Below, piece by piece: positions 34,532 through 42,217 of a DNA stretch of 64,000 nucleotides; within the stretch, counting starts at the first letter, position 1; every line of letters begins with the position of its first letter. Position numbers and translations under genes: made by a program. Origin of the DNA: Planctomycetota bacterium (GTDB taxonomy: Bacteria > Planctomycetota > Phycisphaerae > Phycisphaerales > SM1A02); NCBI GenBank assembly GCA_022574595.1, contig JACZRS010000006.1, positions 103,848 through 167,847 of the forward strand, in the 5' to 3' direction. The notes under the pieces are model-generated. The model was not told the origin of the DNA and searched no databases. It was given only the letters and a program-made list of their open reading frames with translations.

Positions 34532-35398
34532 TTATTTGGTGCTTGTAATCTCTGCGCTAATAGCATCGCCAATAATAGCTGGCCAAGGCATAATTCCTAG
34601 GTGAATTGTCTCCAGCGCATAAATGAGAGAGCAAAAACCAATCGCAAATGCCAGTCCAGGTTGTTTGATGAGACTAAAATGTGCCTCGGAGACCATGAAT
34701 GGTGAATCGTAGGTTTCTGTATTCTCATCTTTGTTATTGACAAATGGAAGTCCAACAACATCTTCACCTGCAATTATTAGATCTGGAGGATTTTCGTCCG
34801 GAATTTCATATCCGTTTAACGCAGCACACACCTGAAGGCCTGTAAGTGGATTTGTACTACCTGATTGCCTGACATGCCTCGATATGATAGCTGTGAAGAA
34901 TGGGTTGCAGATACGCGGCCAATGCTTCCTGCCTATAGGTCGAAGATGATTCATAACTATGTATGGATCAATTGCCTTCGTCACGTCTATGGCTTCTCGT
35001 CTCTCCACCAGCGACTTCGCCTTAGCTACCTGCTTAATAGCCGTGTCAAAGGTCTCTTTCTTGCCCGAAAGTATCAAAGTATTTTTAGCCTCGATATATG
35101 CATATGCAGCATCAATGGGAATATTTTCTCGTTGTGCAAATGCTTCGTTATCAATCATCCGCAATGTGGGAAAACGCTCACGATTGTAAATAATAATATC
35201 ATCTCCGGCCTTATCACCATCAGCAGCGACGAGATAACCACGACATACACCGTATTTCGATGGAAGCGCTCGCCGGAGCGTCTTGCAGATCGCGATCTCA
35301 AATTCAGGACCGTGCTCAAAATTGTGCTCTGTAGCTATTTCATCAAGATATGTAGTAAATCGATCCGCGATTGTCTTGATGTAATTATCGTATTTCAT
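34532..35398 (-). CDS. DUF6602-like protein with nuclease-like fold
   Basis: A 288-residue protein. The N-terminal half shows a core also seen in DUF6602 proteins: a helical start, LPSKYGVCRGYLVAADG, then GDDIIIYNRERFPTLRMID and IPIDAAYAYIEAKNTL. The order Asp (in GDDIIIYN), then Glu and Lys (in YIEAKNTL) is what PD-(D/E)xK nucleases show, so a restriction-like active site is possible. The remainder is mixed alpha/beta without further motifs. It sits beside a decayed methyltransferase copy and may have come with an insertion. A role in defence is inference. Confidence 0.6.
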   Translation of the reverse strand: MKYDNYIKTIADRFTTYLDEIATEHNFEHGPEFEIAICKTLRRALPSKYGVCRGYLVAADGDKAGDDIIIYNRERFPTLRMIDNEAFAQRENIPIDAAYAYIEAKNTLILSGKKETFDTAIKQVAKAKSLVERREAIDVTKAIDPYIVMNHLRPIGRKHWPRICNPFFTAIISRHVRQSGSTNPLTGLQVCAALNGYEIPDENPPDLIIAGEDVVGLPFVNNKDENTETYDSPFMVSEAHFSLIKQPGLAFAIGFCSLIYALETIHLGIMPWPAIIGDAISAEITSTK

Positions 35399-35491
35399 TG
35401 CCTGCCCAAAAATAAAAAGATTGATCCGTATTATTTACGAAACATTTTAATTCAATCAGAATAGGATACCCTGATCTCCCTGCACCAGCTT

Positions 35492-35680
35492 CATTCCGCC
35501 TTGCGGGCCACAACATACAATTTGTTTTATATCGCACGGCCTTCTATCCAGCTATTAATGCTGCCTGCTAATCACGTGTTGTCTTCGCCGTTCTTTGTAC
35601 GGTGGGAGAAACTTGCTGTGCGGATGCGTTGCATGCCGGCCCTTTCTAGATAAGCGACAGAATACTCTTGAGTTTATGTT
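35492..35680 (-). pseudogene. Decayed 3' fragment of a methyltransferase paralogous to 36486-37472
   Basis: Read on the minus strand, about 60 codons align with the C-terminus of the methyltransferase at 36486-37472. GMQRIRTASFSHRTKNGEDN, a stop, a degraded middle, then IEGRAI, a second stop, and NKLYVVARKAE before the final TGA. Two in-frame stops and loss of the upstream 270 codons make it a clear pseudogene. No other part of the gene remains. The 35399-35491 sequence before it shows nothing recognisable. Confidence 0.85.
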
Positions 35681-35704
35681 CTTAGCACTTTTGTAGGTGC
35701 GAAG

Positions 35705-36358
35705 TTATTTTGCAGCAGCCTCGATGGCAACGATCATTTCTATGGTATCTCCCAAAAGTCCGGATTCTGGATTTTTTGGATCGAGAAACTTGGTCATGCC
35801 GTAGTCTGAACGTTTGAATGTGAATCGGACTTCGAAACCAACGACATCGGATCTGCGTACTTTGCCTGTGCGGATATCGAGCAATTTCGCTTCGATTGTA
35901 TTAGTCTTTCCATGGAGAGTAAGCTCGCCGGTGAGGCTATAGACACCATCGCCAAGTGGTTTGATGCTTGTCGAAGTAAATGTAGCTTCGGGGTATTGGC
36001 GATCATTGAAGAAATTAGCACCTTTGATAAACCCATCGCGACCGGTGTTGTGGGTATCTACCGAGGCGATCGGAACCGTGAAGGTCATGGAGGAGTTTTC
36101 GATGTGGTCTTTATCGAAATTGATTGAGCCTTTGATATCATTAAATCGACTATAGAAGTTGGTGACTCCGTGACGGATCTTAAAGAGGACATTACTGTGA
36201 TCTGAATCTGCCACATATTCACGAGTGGTTGCTGTGGCTGTGTCTTGGGCAGTCGCTCGTGTTTGGGCATTCGAGTTGGTCGAGTTCCAACCAGCAAGGG
36301 CTAAGGTGGTAGTGAGCAGTACTACAAAGGCTTCTGATATTTTAAGTACGTTTTGCAA
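35705..36358 (-). CDS. YceI-family periplasmic lipid-binding-like protein
   Basis: An exported protein with signal peptide and a YceI beta-barrel: YVADSDHSNVLFKIRHGVTNFYSRF, DTHNTGRDGFIKGANFF, YPEATFTSTSI and the final FTFKRSDYGMTKF all match the family. YceI proteins bind isoprenoids or fatty acids in the periplasm. The start is TTG at 36358, chosen because AAGGAG lies eight bases upstream and the signal peptide then starts cleanly. A longer reading from 36421 adds 21 residues with a basic stretch and no ribosome-binding site. Confidence 0.85.
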   Translation of the reverse strand: MQNVLKISEAFVVLLTTTLALAGWNSTNSNAQTRATAQDTATATTREYVADSDHSNVLFKIRHGVTNFYSRFNDIKGSINFDKDHIENSSMTFTVPIASVDTHNTGRDGFIKGANFFNDRQYPEATFTSTSIKPLGDGVYSLTGELTLHGKTNTIEAKLLDIRTGKVRRSDVVGFEVRFTFKRSDYGMTKFLDPKNPESGLLGDTIEMIVAIEAAAK

Positions 36359-36485
36359 GTTAATTCTCCTTTGAACTCTGTTCTTGTAAGATCGTAAGTT
36401 GCCATTACTTCGCCACGGCAATATACAATACCAATCTAGTCGAATTTATGCTTTAATCTAATTAGGGATCATTTCCGTATTGTAT

Positions 36486-37472
36486 TCACTCCGCCTTGCG
36501 CGCCACTATATACAGATTATCTGATAGAGCGCGGCCTTCGATCCCTTTGTTTATATTGCCTAAGAACCCCGTATTGTCTTTGCCGTTCTTTGAGCGGTGT
36601 GAGAAGCTTGCGGTTCGGATGGGTTGCATGCCCACGCTTTCTACTAGTACACGCAAACTCTTTGGGCTGAAATTGTATAAATGCCAGGGAAAACCGAAGC
36701 AGTGATATTCACCATTGCGGAAGCCTAATTTGCTTCTTAATGTTTTTAGGCGATTTGATAGGCCGCGATGGTTTGGCACATGTGCAAAGAAGTACCCGCC
36801 CGGCTTTAAGATTCGTTTACAATGATTCATAACATCGGATAAGTTGTAAACATGCTCAAGCACATCCCAGATTACTACAGCATGGTAAGAACAGTCCGCA
36901 ATTGCTGCGTCTTCAATTGTTGTTGCGCGCAGGCCTTGTATATTAAGATCTTCAACCCCTACGCGTACCGAGTCCAATGAAACATCAATCCCATCACACT
37001 CGTAACCCGCTTCGCGCGCCAGCATTACAAAGAAACCCACATGACAGCCAACATCAATAATCGAATCGCCAATCTTTAAATATTGCTTAGCAAGCTGCAC
37101 CTTGAGATTGCTAACTACAAAGGTGCGATCGCGTTTGCTTTCCCAATCACTGCGATTGAAGTTTTTAAACTCACGAGTATCAAGATGCGCGCCCGGCTCC
37201 TGATACGCCTGTATAAGACTTTCCTGCGTCATGCGCGGCGAAGCATACACAAGATCACTAACCGGATCGTGAAAATATCCAATACCGTAACAATCGCGCA
37301 GCACTAATCGCTCTTTCCCTGATTCGCCGAAGGGATTTTCCGCATCTTCAAGTTTGCCGCGCCAACCACGACACTCTACATAATCACCAGAATAAAACGG
37401 AGGCGTTGTTTTAATCTCTTGCGCTTCGCCTTTGGTTTGAGTTTCAATATTGCCCTCAACTGTCTGGGTCAT
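36486..37472 (-). CDS. Class I SAM-dependent methyltransferase
   Basis: A 328-residue enzyme. The SAM-binding loop is IIDVGCHVGFFVMLAREAGYECDGIDVS (motif I), followed by DYH-like motif II in SYHAVVIWDVLEHV and a core ending with HVPNHRGL. An N-terminal 100-residue extension contains a possible substrate domain (DPVSDLVYASPRM). The architecture resembles methyltransferases of small molecules or polysaccharides. A degenerate copy of its 3' end lies at 35492-35680. Substrate unknown. Confidence 0.8.
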   Translation of the reverse strand: MTQTVEGNIETQTKGEAQEIKTTPPFYSGDYVECRGWRGKLEDAENPFGESGKERLVLRDCYGIGYFHDPVSDLVYASPRMTQESLIQAYQEPGAHLDTREFKNFNRSDWESKRDRTFVVSNLKVQLAKQYLKIGDSIIDVGCHVGFFVMLAREAGYECDGIDVSLDSVRVGVEDLNIQGLRATTIEDAAIADCSYHAVVIWDVLEHVYNLSDVMNHCKRILKPGGYFFAHVPNHRGLSNRLKTLRSKLGFRNGEYHCFGFPWHLYNFSPKSLRVLVESVGMQPIRTASFSHRSKNGKDNTGFLGNINKGIEGRALSDNLYIVARKAE

Positions 37473-37526
37473 GTATCAATATCCAATGGTTTCTAAGCCA
37501 GCTTACTGCTTTTAGCTTGGGAAAGT

Positions 37527-37904
37527 TTATTCTTCAATCTTTGATGAAGTTTTATCCGCAGTGGGGATTGTGCTTCCACATTCCGGGCAGTGGTCCGCCT
37601 TTAAACTCTTTAATAGATAGCCGCAGTTTAGACATTCATGACGGAATGTTGGCACGATCCACTTTGCAATTCGATGGCTGGAGAACACAAGCAGTATTCC
37701 CGGCACCCACAATCCAAGTGTGAGCGCAAGCCAATTGAATCCGTTATCGAAAAATGTCAATAGTCCAATATTTTGCCACGGATTGGATAAAACCAAGAGT
37801 GTCATGAGTGGATAGAAACCTGAGATCAGCATCAGTACTGCTAGAACACGCAGCCCGACTAGTACTACGTAGCGCAGACTCCTGATTCTATTTAGCTCCA
37901 CCAT
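37527..37904 (-). CDS. Small membrane protein with C-terminal zinc ribbon
   Basis: A 125-residue protein with two membrane helices (about 12-35 and 55-75) and a C-terminal ribbon CLNCGYLLKSL followed by CPECGS. The CxxCGY...CPECG pattern after membrane segments is very common in planctomycetes. The cytoplasmic zinc ribbon probably mediates protein contact. Function unknown. Confidence 0.7.
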   Translation of the reverse strand: MVELNRIRSLRYVVLVGLRVLAVLMLISGFYPLMTLLVLSNPWQNIGLLTFFDNGFNWLALTLGLWVPGILLVFSSHRIAKWIVPTFRHECLNCGYLLKSLKADHCPECGSTIPTADKTSSKIEE

Positions 37905-37947
37905 TTAATACTCATGAAACAACAATAATAATAATTTGAAAACACTA

Positions 37948-38445
37948 TCACTTATTCGGAAACAAATCGTGCTGATTAGGTAAATGCTTTGTGCGCTCTC
38001 TTAATTGGTTAAGTTCGTGAGCGAATTCCTCTAATGTTCTAAAGTCGTGGTATTCACTGGCGAATCGGATATAGGCTATCTGGTCAATATCGCGAAGTTT
38101 ATCTGCAACGAGTTCGCCTAATGCTGTGCTCGGAACTTCACGTTCGTACTTGCGGTGTATTTCTTCCTCGACTTGTTGCGCGAGTCGAACTTTGATGGCT
38201 TCGGGAATTGGGCGTTTGCCACATGCTGCTTGCACTCCCGCCAGAACTTTTTGCAAGTCAAACGGTGTGCGCGTGCCGTCCTTCTTGACCACAGCAAGGC
38301 GAGCGGTCTTTTCGATGCGTTCATAAGTTGTGTAGCGGCGTGAGCAAGAGACGCATTCACGCCTTCTACGAATAGCACACCCGCCATCACAAGCTCTGGA
38401 ATCGATTACCTTGTCATTATCCTCAGCACAAAAAGGGCAAATCAC
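37948..38445 (-). CDS. nrdR: Transcriptional repressor NrdR
   Basis: Represses ribonucleotide reductase genes in response to ATP/dATP levels. It has the N-terminal zinc ribbon (CPFC near residue 3, CxRRRECVSC later) followed by the ATP-cone (RLAVVKKDGTRTPFDLQKVLAGVQAACGKRPI). The start is GTG at 38445 with AGGAGG seven bases before it. The longer frame from 38541 would place 32 unrelated residues before the zinc ribbon. No nrd gene is in the window. Confidence 0.9.
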   Translation of the reverse strand: MICPFCAEDNDKVIDSRACDGGCAIRRRRECVSCSRRYTTYERIEKTARLAVVKKDGTRTPFDLQKVLAGVQAACGKRPIPEAIKVRLAQQVEEEIHRKYEREVPSTALGELVADKLRDIDQIAYIRFASEYHDFRTLEEFAHELNQLRERTKHLPNQHDLFPNK

Positions 38446-38639
38446 GAACAGTCCTCCTGGGTGGCCCTCCCAATATCTTGGTGGGTACAGGCCTAAATAG
38501 ACTACCGCTCGTATGTTCTGGCAGTTGAGCCTCAAGGTCAACTAGAAACATCAGCCGAGGCCATATTTATCTAGCTGACTGCTGATGGTTGATAGCTAAC
38601 GGCTTTCCTGCTCATGGCAACGCCCCATTTAGGCCGACA

Positions 38640-38667
38640 TTGACTGCGTCATTAGCTGGGTTATCCT
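38640..38667 (+). promoter_or_regulatory. Candidate sigma-70 promoter of the thrS leader
   Basis: TTGACT (38640-38645), 16-bp spacer, TATCCT (38662-38667). Initiation about seven bases downstream would start the transcript near 38674, only a few bases before the leader peptide ATG at 38681. The leader peptide would then be translated from a nearly leaderless end. No Shine-Dalgarno sequence precedes that ATG. Prediction only. Confidence 0.5.
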
Positions 38668-38680
38668 TAGATCACAAAAC

Positions 38681-38737
38681 ATGAACAATTACGCTTCCAC
38701 GACAACGACGACCGCTACGAACACCCTTAGAGGGTGA
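38681..38737 (+). CDS. Threonine-rich leader peptide of the thrS attenuator
   Basis: An 18-codon frame, MNNYASTTTTTATNTLRG, with seven Thr codons (ACG, ACA, ACG, ACG, ACC in a row, then ACG and ACC) and a TGA stop at 38735-38737. It lies upstream of threonyl-tRNA synthetase. Its Thr codons (38699-38713) fall on the 5' arm of a long hairpin, and its stop lies in the 3' half. This matches the logic of amino-acid leader peptides such as thrL and pheL, in which ribosome stalling at scarce-amino-acid codons decides the downstream fold. Confidence 0.8.
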   Translation: MNNYASTTTTTATNTLRG

Positions 38738-38760
38738 TGGCCGTCTCGTGGGATCTTTTT
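38697..38760 (+). promoter_or_regulatory. Long hairpin overlapping the leader peptide (region 1:2 of an attenuator)
   Basis: Three stacked stems: CCACGA (38697-38702) with TCGTGG (38746-38751), GACGACC (38707-38713) with GGCCGTC (38739-38745, one mismatch), and CACCC (38722-38726) with GGGTG (38732-38736), closed by a TTAGA loop. GATC and five T follow. In an attenuator this would be the pause hairpin. With its T-run it may also terminate weakly. Confidence 0.75.
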
Positions 38761-38774
38761 ATTGATTGCGACGG

Positions 38775-38799
38775 GCGCGGCCGATGGTCGTGCTTTTTT
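38775..38799 (+). terminator. Terminator hairpin (region 3:4) in the thrS leader
   Basis: GCGCGGCC (38775-38782) pairs over eight bases, with two G-T wobbles, with GGTCGTGC (38786-38793) around a GAT loop, followed by six T (38794-38799) and ATTTT. No plus-strand gene precedes it except the leader peptide, so it must act on the thrS transcript. GCGGCC (38777-38782) can instead pair with GGCCGT (38739-38744), giving an antiterminator that excludes the terminator. Confidence 0.85.
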
Positions 38800-38838
38800 A
38801 TTTTATTACACTCTGATGAACTGTTAAGGAACATCATC

Positions 38839-40923
38839 ATGCCTCGCATAACTTTGCCGGATAATAGCGTTCGTGAATTTGATAAGCCTGTGACTGCTGC
38901 GGAAGTAGCTGCGGATATCGGTGCAGGTCTTGCGAAGGCTGTTATTGGCGCGAAGATTGATGGTGAACTTTGCGATTCAGCTACACTAATTACTAACGAT
39001 GTGGAAATAGAACTCATCACCGCAATCGACCGCAAAGCTGGCGAATCAACTGAAGATGCGCTGTTTCTTCTCAGGCATAGCTGCGCGCATGTTATGGCCG
39101 AGGCGATTTGTAAAATCATCCCGGGTGTTGAGCTGGTTTACGGCCCCCCACTTGAAACCGGTTTTTATTACGACATTGCTGTACCGGAAGGGAGGCCGCT
39201 TAGCACTGATGATTTCGAAGCGATCGAAGCTGAGATGGCGAAGATCATCAAGGAGGATCGGCCGTTTAAGCGTTACGAGCTTGCTGTTGAAGAGGGTATG
39301 AACAAACTCAAAAGTGAGGGCAGCAAATATAAGATCGATAATGCCGAGCGCGCAATCGAAGCTGGTTCGGATGAGCTGAGTTGGTACGCAACTGGTGAGC
39401 CGGGTGAAGCTTGGGAAGATTTATGTAAAGGGCCGCACGTTCCCAGCACTGGTCGTATTGGCGCTTTTAAAATTATGAGTTTGGCATCCAGCTATTGGCA
39501 TGGTGATGCGGATTCGGATCGGCTTACCCGTGTTTATGGAATCGCTTTTGCAGACAAAAAACAACTTGCTAAGCACCTTAACCATCTTGAAGAAGCCAAG
39601 AAGCGCGACCACCGTGTGCTTGGCAAGAAATTGCAGCTGTTTCACATTGATGAAGCGGTCGGCCAAGGGTTGGTTTTGTGGACACCTAATGGTGCAGTGA
39701 TTCGCAACGAGCTTCAGAACTTCATCGGAGCTGAGCTTCGCAAGCAAGGCTATCACGATGTGTATTGCCCTCACATTGGCAAGCTCGAGCTTTACAAGAC
39801 CAGCGGCCATTTCCCCTATTACTCAGAGAGTCAGTTCGTTCCGATTATGGATCGCGATTTTCTAAAGAAAGCTGCCGATGATGGTTGCTCGTGTTCGGAG
39901 CTAGCGAATCTGATGGCTTCGGGTGATATTGAAGGCTATTTGCTAAAGCCTATGAACTGCCCGCACCACATTAAGATTTACTCAAGTCAACCACGTAGCT
40001 ATCGCGATCTTCCCGTGCGCTTAAGCGAGTTTGGCACGGTTTATCGCTGGGAAAAATCAGGTGAGCTTAGCGGAATGATTCGAGTGCGCAGTTTTACTGT
40101 GGATGATGCACATCTATTTTGCCGTGAAGATCAGATTGCTGAAGAATTAAATGGCTGTTTGAGCTTGGTGAAGATGGTATTTCAAACTTTAGGACTGAAT
40201 GACTTTCGTGTGCGTGTCGGGCTGCGCGATCCTGATTCGAGCAAATATGTTGGTAAGAGCGAAGATTGGGACAAAGCTGAAAAGGCTTGTCGTGAAGCGG
40301 CCAAGAGTTTGGGTACACATGTTACAGAAGAACCGGGTGAAGCTGCGTTTTATGGGCCGAAGATTGATTTCATTGTGCGCGATGTGATTGGGCGCGAATG
40401 GCAGCTCGGTACCGTTCAGGTGGACTACAACCTGCCCAAACGTTTTGAGTTGTCATATACAGGGTCCGACAACCAACAGCATCGGCCTGTGATGATCCAT
40501 CGAGCCCCATTTGGATCTATGGAGCGGTTTGTTGGCGTTTTGATCGAACACTTCGCAGGAGCATTCCCGACTTGGCTAGCGCCCGAGCAGGTTCGCGTGC
40601 TACCCATTAGCGAGAAGTCAGCCGATTATGGCAATAGTGTCCTAAAGGCTCTTCGAGACAAAGACATCCGAGCGACTATTGACCACTCAAATGAGCGTAT
40701 TCAGGCCAAGATTAAAGTAGCTTCAGAAATGAAAGTGCCTTATTTGCTGGTGGTTGGTCCAAGCGATCAACAAGACCAAGTAGTGTCTATCAGGGCTCGT
40801 GGATTGCGCCAGAACTTGGGGACCCTGCCTGTTAATACCTTCGTAGAGGGTGTTTGCAGTGAGATTAGCTCTCGTGGTAAGCAGACTATCATCTCAGAGC
40901 ATTTCCAGGCAGTTGAGGCTTAG
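38839..40923 (+). CDS. thrS: Threonyl-tRNA synthetase
   Basis: A class II synthetase of 694 residues. TGS domain at the start (ITLPDNSVREFDKPVTAAEVA), then the editing domain with HSCAHVMAEA and the Zn-binding FKIMSLASSYWHGD. The catalytic core has motif 2 in the FGTVYRWEKSGEL segment and the zinc ligand region PMNCPHH. RAPFGSMERFVGVLIEHFAG is motif 3, and LPVNTFVEGV ends the anticodon-binding domain. I use the ATG at 38839 with AAGGA eight bases upstream, as the TGS domain starts there. The frame is open to 38734 but would run through the leader hairpin. It is probably controlled by the upstream threonine attenuator. Confidence 0.97.
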   Translation: MPRITLPDNSVREFDKPVTAAEVAADIGAGLAKAVIGAKIDGELCDSATLITNDVEIELITAIDRKAGESTEDALFLLRHSCAHVMAEAICKIIPGVELVYGPPLETGFYYDIAVPEGRPLSTDDFEAIEAEMAKIIKEDRPFKRYELAVEEGMNKLKSEGSKYKIDNAERAIEAGSDELSWYATGEPGEAWEDLCKGPHVPSTGRIGAFKIMSLASSYWHGDADSDRLTRVYGIAFADKKQLAKHLNHLEEAKKRDHRVLGKKLQLFHIDEAVGQGLVLWTPNGAVIRNELQNFIGAELRKQGYHDVYCPHIGKLELYKTSGHFPYYSESQFVPIMDRDFLKKAADDGCSCSELANLMASGDIEGYLLKPMNCPHHIKIYSSQPRSYRDLPVRLSEFGTVYRWEKSGELSGMIRVRSFTVDDAHLFCREDQIAEELNGCLSLVKMVFQTLGLNDFRVRVGLRDPDSSKYVGKSEDWDKAEKACREAAKSLGTHVTEEPGEAAFYGPKIDFIVRDVIGREWQLGTVQVDYNLPKRFELSYTGSDNQQHRPVMIHRAPFGSMERFVGVLIEHFAGAFPTWLAPEQVRVLPISEKSADYGNSVLKALRDKDIRATIDHSNERIQAKIKVASEMKVPYLLVVGPSDQQDQVVSIRARGLRQNLGTLPVNTFVEGVCSEISSRGKQTIISEHFQAVEA

Positions 40924-41258
40924 CTGCTTATTTAGAGTTAAACCAGTGAGAAAAGACGCTTAGAAATAGCGAATCATGCAATAATGATTTGCCCCTTGGC
41001 CGATAGGAAGGTAATGTATTGGCCAGAGCCGTATGTTTGCGGCTCTGTGGAATAAGATGTCGCCGCCATAATGCAGCGACATTGGAGTATTGATGCTACA
41101 GCTACGACAGCACACATCTCAACTGCGCAGGATTGCCTAGGGCATGCCCCTCAATACTGCTAAGATCACCAAGTTAACAACATGTATTACCGCCGCCTTC
41201 GGCTGGGCACCGGTCGTATGTCAACATCTACCAGCCGAATAAATAGAGGATTTAAACC
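40924..41258 (+). ncRNA. Candidate structured RNA leader of infC
   Basis: The 335-bp thrS-infC spacer contains successive perfect helices without T-runs. AGAGCCG (41025-41031) pairs with CGGCTCT (41040-41046), ATGTCGC (41057-41063) with GCGACAT (41076-41082) and AGTATTGA (41086-41093) with TCAATACT (41151-41158). The last encloses a 57-nt domain with a GGGCATGCCC palindrome. This looks like a folded 5' leader rather than a terminator, and would fit the known habit of infC/rpmI/rplT operons to carry regulatory leaders. I do not recognise an established family. Confidence 0.45.
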
Positions 41259-41993
41259 ATAGCACGCAGACGATTTCTTCGCCCTGATAGGGCACCAACC
41301 GGACCACGTGTAAACGACCGCATACGAATCAGTCCGGTCAGACTTATTAATGAAAACGACGAAATGCTAGGCGTCATCGAGATCGAAGAGGCCAGGCGTC
41401 TTGCACGGGAAGCCGAACTCGATCTTGTTGAGGTTTCTTCTACTTCTACTCCTCCGGTAGTACGGATCATGGACTTTGGAAAGTGGAAGTATGAGCAGTC
41501 CAAAAAGGACCGTGCCAACAAGGCGAAATCCAAAGGCACTGAGCTAAAGGAAATTCGTATGGGACGATCAATGAAGATTGATCCCCACGATATCGAAATC
41601 CGCTTGGATCAAGCACGCCGCTTTCTAATGGAAGGACACAAGGTTCAGATTGTTCAGAACTTCCGTGGCCGAGAAATGATGCACAGACAGCGTGGCCATG
41701 ATCGTATGAAAGATATCATTGATTCTCTATCTGATGTGGGAAAGGTCGAGACCTCGCCGCGCTTTGCGGGTAGGCGCATGACAATGATCATCGCACCGGA
41801 TCGAGCAAAGATTCAGCGCATTAAGGGTCAACAGGAAGCTAATAAACAAACCGCCGACAAACCTGCTGCTGATGGTGACAAAGTTGATGTTTCAAAGCCA
41901 AAAAAGGCCCAAGCAAGTAGTCCACCAGTTCCAAGTAATGCAGAGACTAAAGTTGCTGAGACACCTACTCCAGTAGAACACGCGGACGCATAG
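41259..41993 (+). CDS. infC: Translation initiation factor IF-3, starting at ATA
   Basis: The frame encodes a 244-residue IF-3. N-domain: RVNDRIRISPVRLINENDEMLGV, then EEARRLAREAELDLVEVSS. C-domain: GTELKEIRMGRSMKIDPHDI and the rest to KIQRIK. The first ATG (41364) is 35 codons inside the conserved N-domain, and an in-frame TAA sits at 41253-41255. No ATG, GTG or TTG lies between. The only sensible start is ATA at 41259, with GAGG nine bases upstream. Non-AUG starts let IF-3 discriminate against its own mRNA. A 55-residue Ala/Lys/Pro-rich tail beyond the usual end is an extra. Confidence 0.92.
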   Translation: MARRRFLRPDRAPTGPRVNDRIRISPVRLINENDEMLGVIEIEEARRLAREAELDLVEVSSTSTPPVVRIMDFGKWKYEQSKKDRANKAKSKGTELKEIRMGRSMKIDPHDIEIRLDQARRFLMEGHKVQIVQNFRGREMMHRQRGHDRMKDIIDSLSDVGKVETSPRFAGRRMTMIIAPDRAKIQRIKGQQEANKQTADKPAADGDKVDVSKPKKAQASSPPVPSNAETKVAETPTPVEHADA

Positions 41994-42217
41994 CTTAAAT
42001 AGATCCTGCGAAAATCACCCAAAGGCTCAATTGCCTAAGCGCTATCAATATATTTATAGAAATTCCGCGATACTTTATGGAACATTGGTAACTGAAGCCT
42101 GTCTATTCCGATAGAAGGTATGTCGATGGAGATTGGGGGGAACATCCTTTTTTCCAGCCGCATAATGAATGCGCAGGTTTCGCGCCTGCTTTAAGGGTTT
42201 CTTGGCCGGTGGTAACG

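Noticed and set aside
38734-38838. An extended thrS start at 38734
   Set aside because: The extra 35 codons run through the leader terminator hairpin and match no synthetase. The TGS domain begins at 38839 with a good ribosome-binding site.
41071-41163. A 30-codon frame with several Thr codons in the infC leader as a second attenuator peptide
   Set aside because: Thr residues are scattered (no run), it has no terminator after it, and infC is not a threonine gene. Treated as chance.
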